From: an uncultured Clostridia bacterium
GTDB lineage: Bacteria > Bacillota > Clostridia > Lachnospirales > CAG-274
DNA length: 51,966 nucleotides
Reading direction: 5' to 3'
NCBI GenBank assembly: GCA_949948985.1
Contig: CATLIG010000014.1
Span: forward strand, 1-51,966
Part shown: positions 7,537-16,040 of the stretch, piece after piece
Layout of the letters: each line of letters starts with the position of its first letter
Position numbering within the stretch: the first letter of the stretch is position 1
Position numbers and translations under genes: made by a program
Notes under the pieces: generated by a model
The model's input: only the letters and a program-made list of their open reading frames with translations
What the model was told of the DNA's origin: nothing
Databases searched by the model: none

Positions 7537-8511
7537 TTAAAAAAAATTTTTTGTCGCCAAAAAACCAACAAGGCAACAAATAGCTGTAATAACATAAAAT
7601 AATGTAACAACCTTTGTTTCTTTCCATCCGCACTGTTCAAAATGATGATGAAGCGGAGCCATTTTAAATATACGTTTTCCATGAGTCGCTTTAAAATAAA
7701 GAACTTGAATAATAACAGATAATGACTCTAAAACATATATAAGTCCCACTATCACAAGAACAGCAGGCATCTTCATAAGAATAGCCATACTTGCGATAAA
7801 TCCTCCTAAAGCGAGAGAACCTGTATCGCCCATAAAAACCCTCGCCGGATAAGCGTTAAACAAAAGAAAACCAAGCAACGCTCCGACAGCGGCACCGGCA
7901 ACAGGCAAAATTCCGCTTCCCATAGCTTTTGCGGCAAACATAAAAAATACGGTAACTAAAACAGTAACACCTGCCGCAAGACCGTCAAGACCATCTGTAA
8001 GATTTACACTATTTACAGTTCCAACCATAACAAAAAAGAAAAATGGGATATAAAGCCACCCTATTTCAATCGTAGCTCCGTCTGTAAATGGAATATAAAC
8101 CTCTGTTCCGATTTCTGTATAATTATAGATATAATATAAAAACACTCCTGTTACAACAAGCTGGCAAATAAGTTTTTGATACGCTCTAAAGCCAAGAGAA
8201 CGTTTTTTCACAACTTTTATATAATCATCAATAAAACCTATAATACCATAACCTACTGTGACAAATATAACCATAACAGCATCCATATTATCTTTAAGAA
8301 AAAAAGCCGAAGCTATAAGCAAACTTATTAAAATCATAATACCGCCCATAGTAGGCGTTCCTGCTTTTACAAGATGTGTTTGCGGTCCGTCATCTCTTAC
8401 ATTCTGCCCAAATTTAAGCCTTGTGAGAAAAGGTATAATAATAGGGCATAAAATAATATTAGCAATAAAAGCAATTAAAATTGCGTATATTGCGGAAGTA
8501 ATATCAAACAT
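7537..8511 (-). CDS. mraY: phospho-N-acetylmuramoyl-pentapeptide-transferase
   Basis: 324 residues, ten membrane spans. MraY transfers phospho-MurNAc-pentapeptide to undecaprenyl phosphate, forming lipid I. Conserved active-site segments are visible: G-T-P-T-M-G-G near the N-terminus, D-D-Y-I-K, N-L-T-D-G-L-D-G-L-A-A-G, F-M-G-D-T-G-S-L-A-L-G-G and the cytoplasmic A-P-L-H-H-H-F-E. The ribosome site aggtgag overlaps the stop codon of murF, so the two are tightly coupled. Confidence 0.97.
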   Translation of the reverse strand: MFDITSAIYAILIAFIANIILCPIIIPFLTRLKFGQNVRDDGPQTHLVKAGTPTMGGIMILISLLIASAFFLKDNMDAVMVIFVTVGYGIIGFIDDYIKVVKKRSLGFRAYQKLICQLVVTGVFLYYIYNYTEIGTEVYIPFTDGATIEIGWLYIPFFFFVMVGTVNSVNLTDGLDGLAAGVTVLVTVFFMFAAKAMGSGILPVAGAAVGALLGFLLFNAYPARVFMGDTGSLALGGFIASMAILMKMPAVLVIVGLIYVLESLSVIIQVLYFKATHGKRIFKMAPLHHHFEQCGWKETKVVTLFYVITAICCLVGFLATKNFF

Positions 8512-8520
8512 GATAGTATC

Positions 8521-9903
8521 TCACCTCTTAATTTTTTCAATCGTTTTTTCAAATTTCATCCCTCGGGAAGCTTTAATAAGGATTATATCTCCTTTTTTTA
8601 AAATATTATCAATCTTTTCAAAAAATTCTTCCTGAGACTTAAAATAAAATATATTTTCTGTACTCATTTTCGCTAATTCCGCTTGTTTTAACGCTCCATT
8701 ATACATATTTAATGAAATTTCTCCAATACATATAATAACATCTATATGTTTTTTAGCCGCATATTCTCCGACTTCAAAATGAAGTTTAGGAGCAAAATCA
8801 CCAAGCTCAAACATATCACCAATTATACATACCTTTCTTAAATTAGCATTTGAAAGAACATCTATTCCAGCTTTCATTGAAACAGGATTAGCGTTATATA
8901 CATCGTTGATAATTGTATATTTATCCGTTTTTATAATATCCATTCTCATTTTTGTTGGTTCAAAGCTTTCAATTCCTTTTTTTATCTGGTTAAAATCAAG
9001 GCCAAAATAATAGCCCGCCGCAGCCGCTGAAAGCGCGTTAAGCACCATGTGTTTTCCGGGAATTTGTATATTTACGTAAAATTTTTCCGAACCTTTATGT
9101 ATCTGACAACTTATCCCGTCAATACCGTTTTCTTTAATTTCATCAGCGTAAAAATCCTCACTGCCATATATATCTGTCATAGTTGTATAAAAACAAGTAT
9201 TTGTTTCCTTATTTCGGAGAGTGGAAAGCATATCGTCATCTCCGTTTAAAATTTTAATACCGCCCTCTTCAAGGAAATCAAATATTTCACATTTTGCTTT
9301 TAAAATTCCTTCTCTGTTTCCAAGATTTTCAATATGAGAATACCCTATATTTGTAATAATCACCGCGTTTGGTCGTCCCATTTTGCAAAGCCTGTGAATT
9401 TCATTAAAATGATTCATTCCCATTTCAATGACTGCCACCTCTGTAGTTTCATCAATTCTGAAAATTGTAAGAGGCACTCCTATCTCATTATTAAAATTGC
9501 CTTCTGTCTTTATAGTATTATACTTTTGTTTTAAAACAGAATACACAATATCTTTTGTTGTTGTTTTCCCCGCGCTTCCGGTAATCGCCACAACGGGAAT
9601 ATCAAAAAGTCCCCTGTAATATTCCGCTAAATCCGCAAGCGCTTTTTTGGTATCATCAACAAGTATATACGGCTTTGACGTATCAAGTAAAATTTGAGAT
9701 AATACACAAACTGCTCCTTTATCAAAAGCAGACTCAATAAATTTATGTCCGTCAAAATTATCTCCCTTTAAAGGTATAAACAAATCACCTTCAGCAATAT
9801 TTCTTGTATCCGTAGAAACATTAAAAATCATTTTATTTTCATCACTATTTAAAAGTTTTCCTTTTACAGCCGTAAAAACTTCTTTAACTGATAAAGCTTT
9901 CAT
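8521..9903 (-). CDS. murF: UDP-N-acetylmuramoyl-tripeptide--D-alanyl-D-alanine ligase
   Basis: 460 residues from ATG 9903; a TTG four codons upstream is possible. It adds D-Ala-D-Ala to UDP-MurNAc-tripeptide. Visible signatures are the N-terminal substrate domain with S-T-D-T-R and G-D-N-F-D-G-H, the ATP loop A-I-T-G-S-A-G-K-T-T-T-K-D, E-M-G-M-N-H, N-I-G-Y-S-H-I-E-N-L-G, and Y-N-A-N-P-V-S-M-K-A in the C-terminal half. It follows murE after a 134-base gap, larger than the other spacings in this cluster. Confidence 0.96.
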   Translation of the reverse strand: MKALSVKEVFTAVKGKLLNSDENKMIFNVSTDTRNIAEGDLFIPLKGDNFDGHKFIESAFDKGAVCVLSQILLDTSKPYILVDDTKKALADLAEYYRGLFDIPVVAITGSAGKTTTKDIVYSVLKQKYNTIKTEGNFNNEIGVPLTIFRIDETTEVAVIEMGMNHFNEIHRLCKMGRPNAVIITNIGYSHIENLGNREGILKAKCEIFDFLEEGGIKILNGDDDMLSTLRNKETNTCFYTTMTDIYGSEDFYADEIKENGIDGISCQIHKGSEKFYVNIQIPGKHMVLNALSAAAAGYYFGLDFNQIKKGIESFEPTKMRMDIIKTDKYTIINDVYNANPVSMKAGIDVLSNANLRKVCIIGDMFELGDFAPKLHFEVGEYAAKKHIDVIICIGEISLNMYNGALKQAELAKMSTENIFYFKSQEEFFEKIDNILKKGDIILIKASRGMKFEKTIEKIKR

Positions 9904-10049
9904 AATCCATACCAATCCTCAAGCAAAAAGCAAGTATTCCTTTCTAAAAATTTAGATAAACACTGATTTAACGGAATAAAAATTATTTTTTGCTGTGTTT
10001 TTATTAAAAATTTTTTACGTTTACACTAAAATCATTTTATCTGAATTAA

Positions 10050-11531
10050 TCAGTGCTTATTTAAGTTATCCAACGCCTCTTTCGCGACTTCAAGGTCATC
10101 AAAATGAATAGTTTTGTCTGCGAATATCTCATAATCCTCATGACCTTTGCCCGCAATAATAACAGAATCACCCTCTTTTGCCATTCCAACAGCCTTAAAT
10201 ATAGCCTCTTTTCTGTCAACAACAGAGATATACTTATCTGTAACAGATTTTACTCCGATTTCAATTTCTTTTATTATAGAAATCGGTTCTTCTGAACGGG
10301 GATTATCAGATGTTAAAACAGAAAAATCTGAGAATCTTCCTGAAATTTCTCCCATAATAGGACGTTTTTTTCTATCTCTGTCACCACCGCAACCAAATAC
10401 TGTAATAACGTTTCCTTTCGTAAATTCTTTTACAGCAAAAATAATATTTTCAAGACCATCCGGCGTATGGGCATAGTCAACTATAACATTAAATCCTTTG
10501 TCATTTTTTACATTCTGTATTCTTCCCGGAACACCTTTAATCATTGATATCGCTTTCTGAATATCATAAATCGGTATTCCCATTTTAAGCGCTGCACCTA
10601 TAGCGCCAAGAGCATTATAAATACTGAATTTTCCGGGAATATTAAGTTCGAATGTATATACCTTTCCTTTAATTTCAGCGTCAAAGTCAACTTTATCCAT
10701 ATAATATTTAATATTCAACGCTTTAATATCACATTCCTTTTCTATTCCAAAAGTTATTATTTCACATTTAGCATTTTCAATAATTTTATCACTGTATTTA
10801 TCATCAATATTTATTATACCATATTTACACATTTTGAAAAGCCTTGCTTTTGCTCTGCAATAATTTTCCATATTTCCATGCAAATCAAGATGGTCTTGCG
10901 TAAGATTTGTAAAAATTCCAATATCAAAATTGCAATAATCAACTTTTTTCAGTTCAAGAGCATGAGAAGAAACTTCCATAACAACATCATCGACTTTTTC
11001 GTTTTTCATTTTATTAAAAAGCATGTTAAGTTCAATAGTATCCGGTGTTGTACTAGTGGCAATATGGATTCCTTCTTTTTCAAAATCAAATTTTTTTCCG
11101 TCAATTCTTGTTTCTACTGTTCCTATAACGGCTGATTTTCTTTTTGCAAAATTCAAAATTGTTTCAATAAAATATGTTGAGCTTGTTTTTCCATTTGTTC
11201 CCGTAATTCCTATAAGCCTGAATTTTTCTGAAGGTTTATCAAAAAAATTACTTGAAATAAAAGCAAGAGCATCTCTCGTATCTTTTACTTTTACAACTGT
11301 AATATCATTATTTGGAATTTCACATTCTTTCATACATAATACGGCTGCGGCTCCTCTATCGCAGGCTGATTTAATAAATTTATGACCATCAACATTAAAC
11401 CCATCTATACAAATAAATAAAGCTCCATTTGAAACCATTCTTGAATCAATAGTCAAAGTTTTTATATCAATATCTGTATTTCCCTGAATTATTCCAAAAT
11501 CATAATTTTCAACAAGCTTTTTAAGCCTCAT
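10050..11531 (-). CDS. murE: UDP-N-acetylmuramoyl-L-alanyl-D-glutamate--2,6-diaminopimelate ligase
   Basis: 493 residues. ATP loop G-I-T-G-T-N-G-K-T-S-S at about 108-118, T-T-P-D-T, E-V-S-S-H-A-L, N-L-T-Q-D-H-L-D-L-H-G, and the specificity motif D-N-P-R at 409-412, which in MurE marks meso-diaminopimelate rather than lysine as the third amino acid. This implies a DAP-type cell wall for the organism. It stands between the PBP gene and murF; the start has only a weak ribosome site (gcggtg), so lower translation than its neighbours is possible. Confidence 0.97.
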   Translation of the reverse strand: MRLKKLVENYDFGIIQGNTDIDIKTLTIDSRMVSNGALFICIDGFNVDGHKFIKSACDRGAAAVLCMKECEIPNNDITVVKVKDTRDALAFISSNFFDKPSEKFRLIGITGTNGKTSSTYFIETILNFAKRKSAVIGTVETRIDGKKFDFEKEGIHIATSTTPDTIELNMLFNKMKNEKVDDVVMEVSSHALELKKVDYCNFDIGIFTNLTQDHLDLHGNMENYCRAKARLFKMCKYGIINIDDKYSDKIIENAKCEIITFGIEKECDIKALNIKYYMDKVDFDAEIKGKVYTFELNIPGKFSIYNALGAIGAALKMGIPIYDIQKAISMIKGVPGRIQNVKNDKGFNVIVDYAHTPDGLENIIFAVKEFTKGNVITVFGCGGDRDRKKRPIMGEISGRFSDFSVLTSDNPRSEEPISIIKEIEIGVKSVTDKYISVVDRKEAIFKAVGMAKEGDSVIIAGKGHEDYEIFADKTIHFDDLEVAKEALDNLNKH

Positions 11532-11692
11532 AAAAACACCGCTTTCTTATTTTTTATAAATATGTAACGCTTAATATATGAGTCAATTATATTAAAATAA
11601 TAAAAAAATGAACAGGTAAATTTTAATATAATATGACAGGTTAAGAAGTTATTTTGTTATTTTGCAATAAAATATTAAGATATCTTAAAAAG

Positions 11693-13642
11693 TTAATCTT
11701 GTGTATATAAAACTATTTTACTTGTTATATTTATTTTTTCACCTTCTTCGGGAAACTGACGCAAAACAATTTCTCCGTCTCCTTTTACATCAAAATTTAT
11801 TTTCATTTTTGTGAGTTCATTTTTACATTCAGATACCTTTTTACCTTTAAAATCAGAAACTTCTATTTTCAATGTTTCTTCCATTTTCGCTTCTTCCTCA
11901 CTATACTGAGGTTCTATACCAAGATAAGGCAAAACATTTGATAAAAGCTCTTTCATAACAGGTCCCGCCACCTGTCCGCCATAATAAACTCCTTTTGGTT
12001 CATCAACAAGCACAATACCTATAACCTGTGGATTTTCCGCCGGAGAAAAAGCAATAAAAGATGCAATATATTTTCCACTTTTTCTTGGAAGCTTTTCACT
12101 TGTAGCTGTTTTACCTCCTATTCTGTAACCAGGTATATATGTTTTATTTCCTGTTCCAACGGAAACAACGCTCTCAAGAATTTCTTTCATTTTATCAGAT
12201 GTTTCTTTTGAAACTGTTCTTTCACCGTTGGAATAATCAAAAGTTTTAATAACATTTTTATTTTCATCTACAATCTTTACACCAAAATGAGGCGTAATCA
12301 GCTTTCCACCATTTATAACGGATGATATAGCTCTTAAAAGCTGCAAAGGTGTAATCTGAAAAGACTGACCAAAACTCATAGTAGCAAGCTCAACAGGTCC
12401 GATTTTTTCAAGTTTATGCATAATTCCAGTCGCCTCACCCGGCAAATCAATTCCGGTCTTTTTATCAAATCCGAATTTTCCCATATAAGAATAAAATTTT
12501 TCTGCCCCAAGCCTTGCCGCTACATCCATAAAAACAGGATTGCATGAATTCTGTACTCCCTGTACAAAGTTAAGAGTTCCATGACTTCTTGGAGAACGCC
12601 AACATTTTATATATCTGCCCGCGACAGTTCTTCCCCCTCCGCAATTAAAAGAACTGTTTAAATCAACAGCCTTTTCTTCAAGTCCTGCCGCTGAAGTAAT
12701 TACTTTAAAAGTAGAACCGGGTTCATAAGTGTCATTTATCGCAAAATTTCTCCACATTTTATTGAGATAGTCATTTTTTTCTTTTTCACTTAAAGAGTTC
12801 CACAGACTTTCAAGTTCTTCAGAATTTATCTTAAAAGGCTCGTTAAGGTCAAAATCAGGTTTATTAGCCATAGCGTAAATTTCACCGTTTTGAGGATTCA
12901 TAAGTATAATGACACCCCTTTGCGCCTGTTTTGCCTCTACCACTTTTTCAAGAGTCTGCTCCGCGTATTGCTGTAAATTTATATCAATACTTGTTACAAG
13001 ATTATATCCTGATACAGGTTCAACTCTGCTTTCCCTGCCATTTTTCATTTCGACCCCCTTCGCATCGGTTTCTGTAAGTATTTTACCTTGTTTGCCTTTA
13101 AGATATTCATCATATTTCGCTTCAAGTCCTATAATACCTTGATTATCTTTTCCTGTAAACCCAATAACGTGTGAAGCAAGATTTGAGTATGGATAAATTC
13201 TTTTTATATCATCATCAATAGTTATTCCCGCAATATTAAGCTCTCTTATTTCATCAGCCAGTTTTTTATCCACTTTTGTCTTTATTCTTTCAAGCGCTAC
13301 GTTTTTACGTACTTTTTTCAATACAAAATCATAGTCAAGCTCAAGTTTCTGAGATAAGACCTCAGCAACTTTTTTCTCGTCTTTTACCTGTGCGTGAATT
13401 ACACTTATTGAACAAACTGTCTGAGCTTTTGCTATATCATTCATATTTCTGTCTAAAATATCCCCTCTTTTAGGTTTAATAAGTCTGTCGCGGGTCTGTT
13501 GCTCATATGCTTTTTCCTGTAAAAACTCAGCCTTTGAAGATTGTATATAAAAAACCCTGAAAACTATAAAAACAAGAAAAATCTCAAAACAAACCAAAAA
13601 AAACAAAAGTCTTTTTTTTACTCGTATGTCAGGTCTTCCCAT
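11693..13642 (-). CDS. spoVD: class B penicillin-binding protein, SpoVD type
   Basis: 649 residues. An N-terminal membrane anchor (about 11-30) precedes the PBP dimerisation domain (about 50-205), the transpeptidase domain (about 240-560) and one C-terminal PASTA domain (about 590-649). Active-site motifs are S310-T-F-K313, S366-C-N368 and K511-T-A-T; the last differs from the usual K-T-G, a variant that I believe is common in this group. A single PASTA domain is the SpoVD layout. It cross-links peptidoglycan outside the membrane, with the SEDS protein at the cluster end as the likely partner. It starts the operon with a ggggtg site; no ftsL or rsmH precedes it. Confidence 0.92.
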   Translation of the reverse strand: MGRPDIRVKKRLLFFLVCFEIFLVFIVFRVFYIQSSKAEFLQEKAYEQQTRDRLIKPKRGDILDRNMNDIAKAQTVCSISVIHAQVKDEKKVAEVLSQKLELDYDFVLKKVRKNVALERIKTKVDKKLADEIRELNIAGITIDDDIKRIYPYSNLASHVIGFTGKDNQGIIGLEAKYDEYLKGKQGKILTETDAKGVEMKNGRESRVEPVSGYNLVTSIDINLQQYAEQTLEKVVEAKQAQRGVIILMNPQNGEIYAMANKPDFDLNEPFKINSEELESLWNSLSEKEKNDYLNKMWRNFAINDTYEPGSTFKVITSAAGLEEKAVDLNSSFNCGGGRTVAGRYIKCWRSPRSHGTLNFVQGVQNSCNPVFMDVAARLGAEKFYSYMGKFGFDKKTGIDLPGEATGIMHKLEKIGPVELATMSFGQSFQITPLQLLRAISSVINGGKLITPHFGVKIVDENKNVIKTFDYSNGERTVSKETSDKMKEILESVVSVGTGNKTYIPGYRIGGKTATSEKLPRKSGKYIASFIAFSPAENPQVIGIVLVDEPKGVYYGGQVAGPVMKELLSNVLPYLGIEPQYSEEEAKMEETLKIEVSDFKGKKVSECKNELTKMKINFDVKGDGEIVLRQFPEEGEKINITSKIVLYTQD

Positions 13643-13723
13643 AAAAGCACCCCAAAAATATATATAATAAATTTTATTATATATATTCGAATACTATGAT
13701 AAAGAAAAAATATACATTTTAAA

Positions 13724-13890
13724 TAGTCCTTTAATATACTTATTCCATAATCTAAGCGGCAACGACTGACAAGATGTTTTTTTATCAGATGAGTCTCAAT
13801 TTTTATAGACCATTTGGAAATTTCTAAAAAAACATCCAAAATATAGCAGGAAAAAGTCTGTGAAAAAGTACTACGCCGTTTATTGAACAG
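13724..13890. repeat. degenerate family A element
   Basis: The right end reads ttattgaacaga and directly abuts a family B element. The interior shares the family A layout: a cgactgacaagatgttttttt-like hairpin segment and a gcaggaaaaa stretch before the right end. The left end is weakly conserved. It lies in the presumed promoter region of the wall cluster. Confidence 0.4.
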
Positions 13891-13891
13891 A

Positions 13892-14055
13892 TATAGTCAA
13901 TCAACTTAAAAATAAGTAAGTTCGGCGGCTAAAAATCCTTTTTGTCGTGTTGCCGTCGGTCGGCATAGGCAGTCGTCTATGCTCTCCCTCCGCCGCCTTG
14001 CAAAAATAATTCTTATCTCGCCTCCTTTTTCTCATTTTCAAGTTGATTGACTATA
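13892..14055. mobile_element. family B MITE (copy B1)
   Basis: 164 bp bounded by tatagtcaatcaactt... on the left and the complementary ...aagttgattgactata on the right. The interior is GC-richer and has inverted ggcggc/gccgcc segments. Three other near-identical full copies lie at 38434, 39151 and 45361, all in the same orientation. No coding capacity. Confidence 0.85.
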
Positions 14056-14062
14056 TAATATA

Positions 14063-15535
14063 TTAATGATGATGTCCGCAGTCACAATGATTATGATGAT
14101 GTATATGACTATGGTCGTCTTTAAACTTTTTATACTCAAACATACCGCTTAAATTAAATAAATATATAAGACCTCTTTCCATATCCTTAATTCCATCAAT
14201 AACATATTCAATGTATTCCTCATACTCATCATCATCAATATAGCACATAATCAGCTCAAAAAAAAGCTTCTTTAACCTTTTTGCTGATTTATTGGAAATA
14301 TTAGCGCATGAATTTTTAATATATTCTATCAACTCATCAATTTTTTCGTTTAAAAATTCAGATTCCGCAACATTTTCACCTTCCTCTGTATCAGAATATT
14401 TTTCCAATACAAATTCCAATTCATCATTAAAATTTGCGTCAATCTTAAATTTCGTTATAATATAAGTATAAACATCCTCAGATACTTTTTCAATATCTAT
14501 CATATCAAAAATATCATTAAAATTTTTGTCCATAGATAAAATATCATTCTCCATAGATTCAATCATATCATAGACTCTATCAAGTATGTCCTCTATAAAA
14601 GCCTCATTTTTATCATCTTCAGCAAGACTTTTTGTAGAATAATAAACATCCTTAAGCATTATATCCTCATCAAATAAATACTCATTATCAACACAAAACA
14701 TCGCTATATTTAAAATATAATTAGTATCATTATAAAATGACGAGAGAATTTCTTTTATATTCTCTATATCTACACCTATATCCGTAATTGTTTCAATAGT
14801 TTCGGCAATTTCATCATCAGATATCGATAAGAAATCCATCTCATACAATCCCAACAATTTTTCGCGGATAAAACTAAAATCTTTTCCATAACTTTCATGG
14901 TTAAACGGTGAAAAAAGCTTTTTATACTTTTCAATTAAATTAATAATAGTATTTTTTGTAAGACCACATAACATTTCATTAAATGATTTTTTTAAATAAT
15001 CATTATATTTTTCTTTTGTCATCTTTAAAGGAAGAAATGCTAAAATTTCACTCTTTCTTTTAGAAATAATAATTTCATCATTCAAATCATTATTATCATC
15101 AAAATCGTAAATAAATTCCATACAGTCATAAACAACTTCTTTTGTATCTAATTTAAAATCTTTAAACTCTTTATCTTTTTTTAATTCCCTGAAATCTCTT
15201 TCCTCATACAATTCATCAGATATTATCATACTTAATCTGTCATACATATAAATACTGCTAAATGTCTTTATAATATCTTCGGAAGTATTTTTAAGTTCTT
15301 CACAAAAATCATTTCTTTTATCTATAGGCATCATAAGGATACTATTAAGTTCTCCCGTATATTTTTCAATTTTATCAAAATATACCTTTAATTCTTTATT
15401 AGTATTAATAATTTCATAATCTCTTTTATTAATACAGATATCTGACAAAAGATTTAAAAGATTAATTTTCAGTTTTTGAGGAATCAAACTATGCGCAATA
15501 TTTTTTATTTTATTTTCTTTTGTATTAAGTTTCAT
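14063..15535 (-). CDS. acidic helical protein of unknown function with histidine-rich C-terminal tail
   Basis: 490 residues from ATG 15535, chosen because ggagg stands 5 bases upstream. I do not recognise the family. The body is very rich in Asp, Glu, Ile and Lys, is predicted by eye to be mostly helical, and has no signal peptide or membrane span. The last 16 or so residues form a metal-binding-like tail (H-S-H-I-H-H-H-N-H-C-D-C-G-H-H-H), with nine His and two Cys. Such tails bind Ni, Co or Zn in maturation and storage proteins, but no such gene neighbours it. It stands alone between a family B element and family C repeats. Confidence 0.75.
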   Translation of the reverse strand: MKLNTKENKIKNIAHSLIPQKLKINLLNLLSDICINKRDYEIINTNKELKVYFDKIEKYTGELNSILMMPIDKRNDFCEELKNTSEDIIKTFSSIYMYDRLSMIISDELYEERDFRELKKDKEFKDFKLDTKEVVYDCMEFIYDFDDNNDLNDEIIISKRKSEILAFLPLKMTKEKYNDYLKKSFNEMLCGLTKNTIINLIEKYKKLFSPFNHESYGKDFSFIREKLLGLYEMDFLSISDDEIAETIETITDIGVDIENIKEILSSFYNDTNYILNIAMFCVDNEYLFDEDIMLKDVYYSTKSLAEDDKNEAFIEDILDRVYDMIESMENDILSMDKNFNDIFDMIDIEKVSEDVYTYIITKFKIDANFNDELEFVLEKYSDTEEGENVAESEFLNEKIDELIEYIKNSCANISNKSAKRLKKLFFELIMCYIDDDEYEEYIEYVIDGIKDMERGLIYLFNLSGMFEYKKFKDDHSHIHHHNHCDCGHHH

Positions 15536-15639
15536 TTCTACCTCCAAAAAATATAATTATTTTAAAAACAACGTTTACAATAAATCTTTTTGTTTTCATA
15601 AAATTGTAAACATATGTGAACGGCAAAATTATAAAAAAT

Positions 15640-15726
15640 TATAGCAAACCTCAAATTTTTTATATAAAACAACAAAATTTTTTATATATCAAATTTTAAT
15701 TATCATTTTTTTATTGTTTTGCTATA
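15640..15726. repeat. family C palindromic repeat, shorter variant
   Basis: Begins tatagcaaacc and ends tttattgttttgctata, with an AT-rich middle of about 50 bp; 87 bp in all. It lies upstream of the His-rich protein gene. The following 15727-15895 is AT-rich and holds a further partial copy end (attgttttgctgta near 15770). Confidence 0.6.
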
Positions 15727-15895
15727 ATTAATTTTTAATTAAACAATACGAATTATTGTTTAATTACTTATTGTTTTGCTGTATTTTATTATTTTACCTT
15801 AAGTATAATAATACCATAAAAAAATATTTATTTAAAGAAAAGTATTTAAAAATTTAAAATAATATTGTAAAATATATTTTAGGAGATTTTGATTT

Positions 15896-15998
15896 TATAG
15901 CAATCTGCAAAATTTTTAGTACGAAACAATAAAAAAATTTCTTGATATACAAGATTTTATTAAATATCATCTATTCATTCTTTTATTGTTTTGCTATA
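15896..15998. repeat. family C palindromic repeat (copy C2)
   Basis: 103 bp from tatagcaatctgc to ttgttttgctata, with inner arms gaaacaataaaaaaatt and ttttattgttttgc. It ends about 40 bases before the response regulator start, so it occupies that gene's promoter or leader region. Confidence 0.75.
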
Positions 15999-16040
15999 GT
16001 TGATCGGTAAATGTCAAAAATATTTATTGGGGTGAAAATT

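Noticed and set aside
8258-11385. Several plus-strand open frames of 60-125 codons opposite murF, murE and mraY
   Set aside because: They are antisense to well-recognised genes, lack ribosome sites and have compositions expected of a reversed coding strand.
13618-13839. Minus-strand frame of 73 codons upstream of spoVD, considered as ftsL
   Set aside because: No ribosome site, lies over a degenerate family A element, and overlaps the spoVD start in another frame; no FtsL-like coiled coil.
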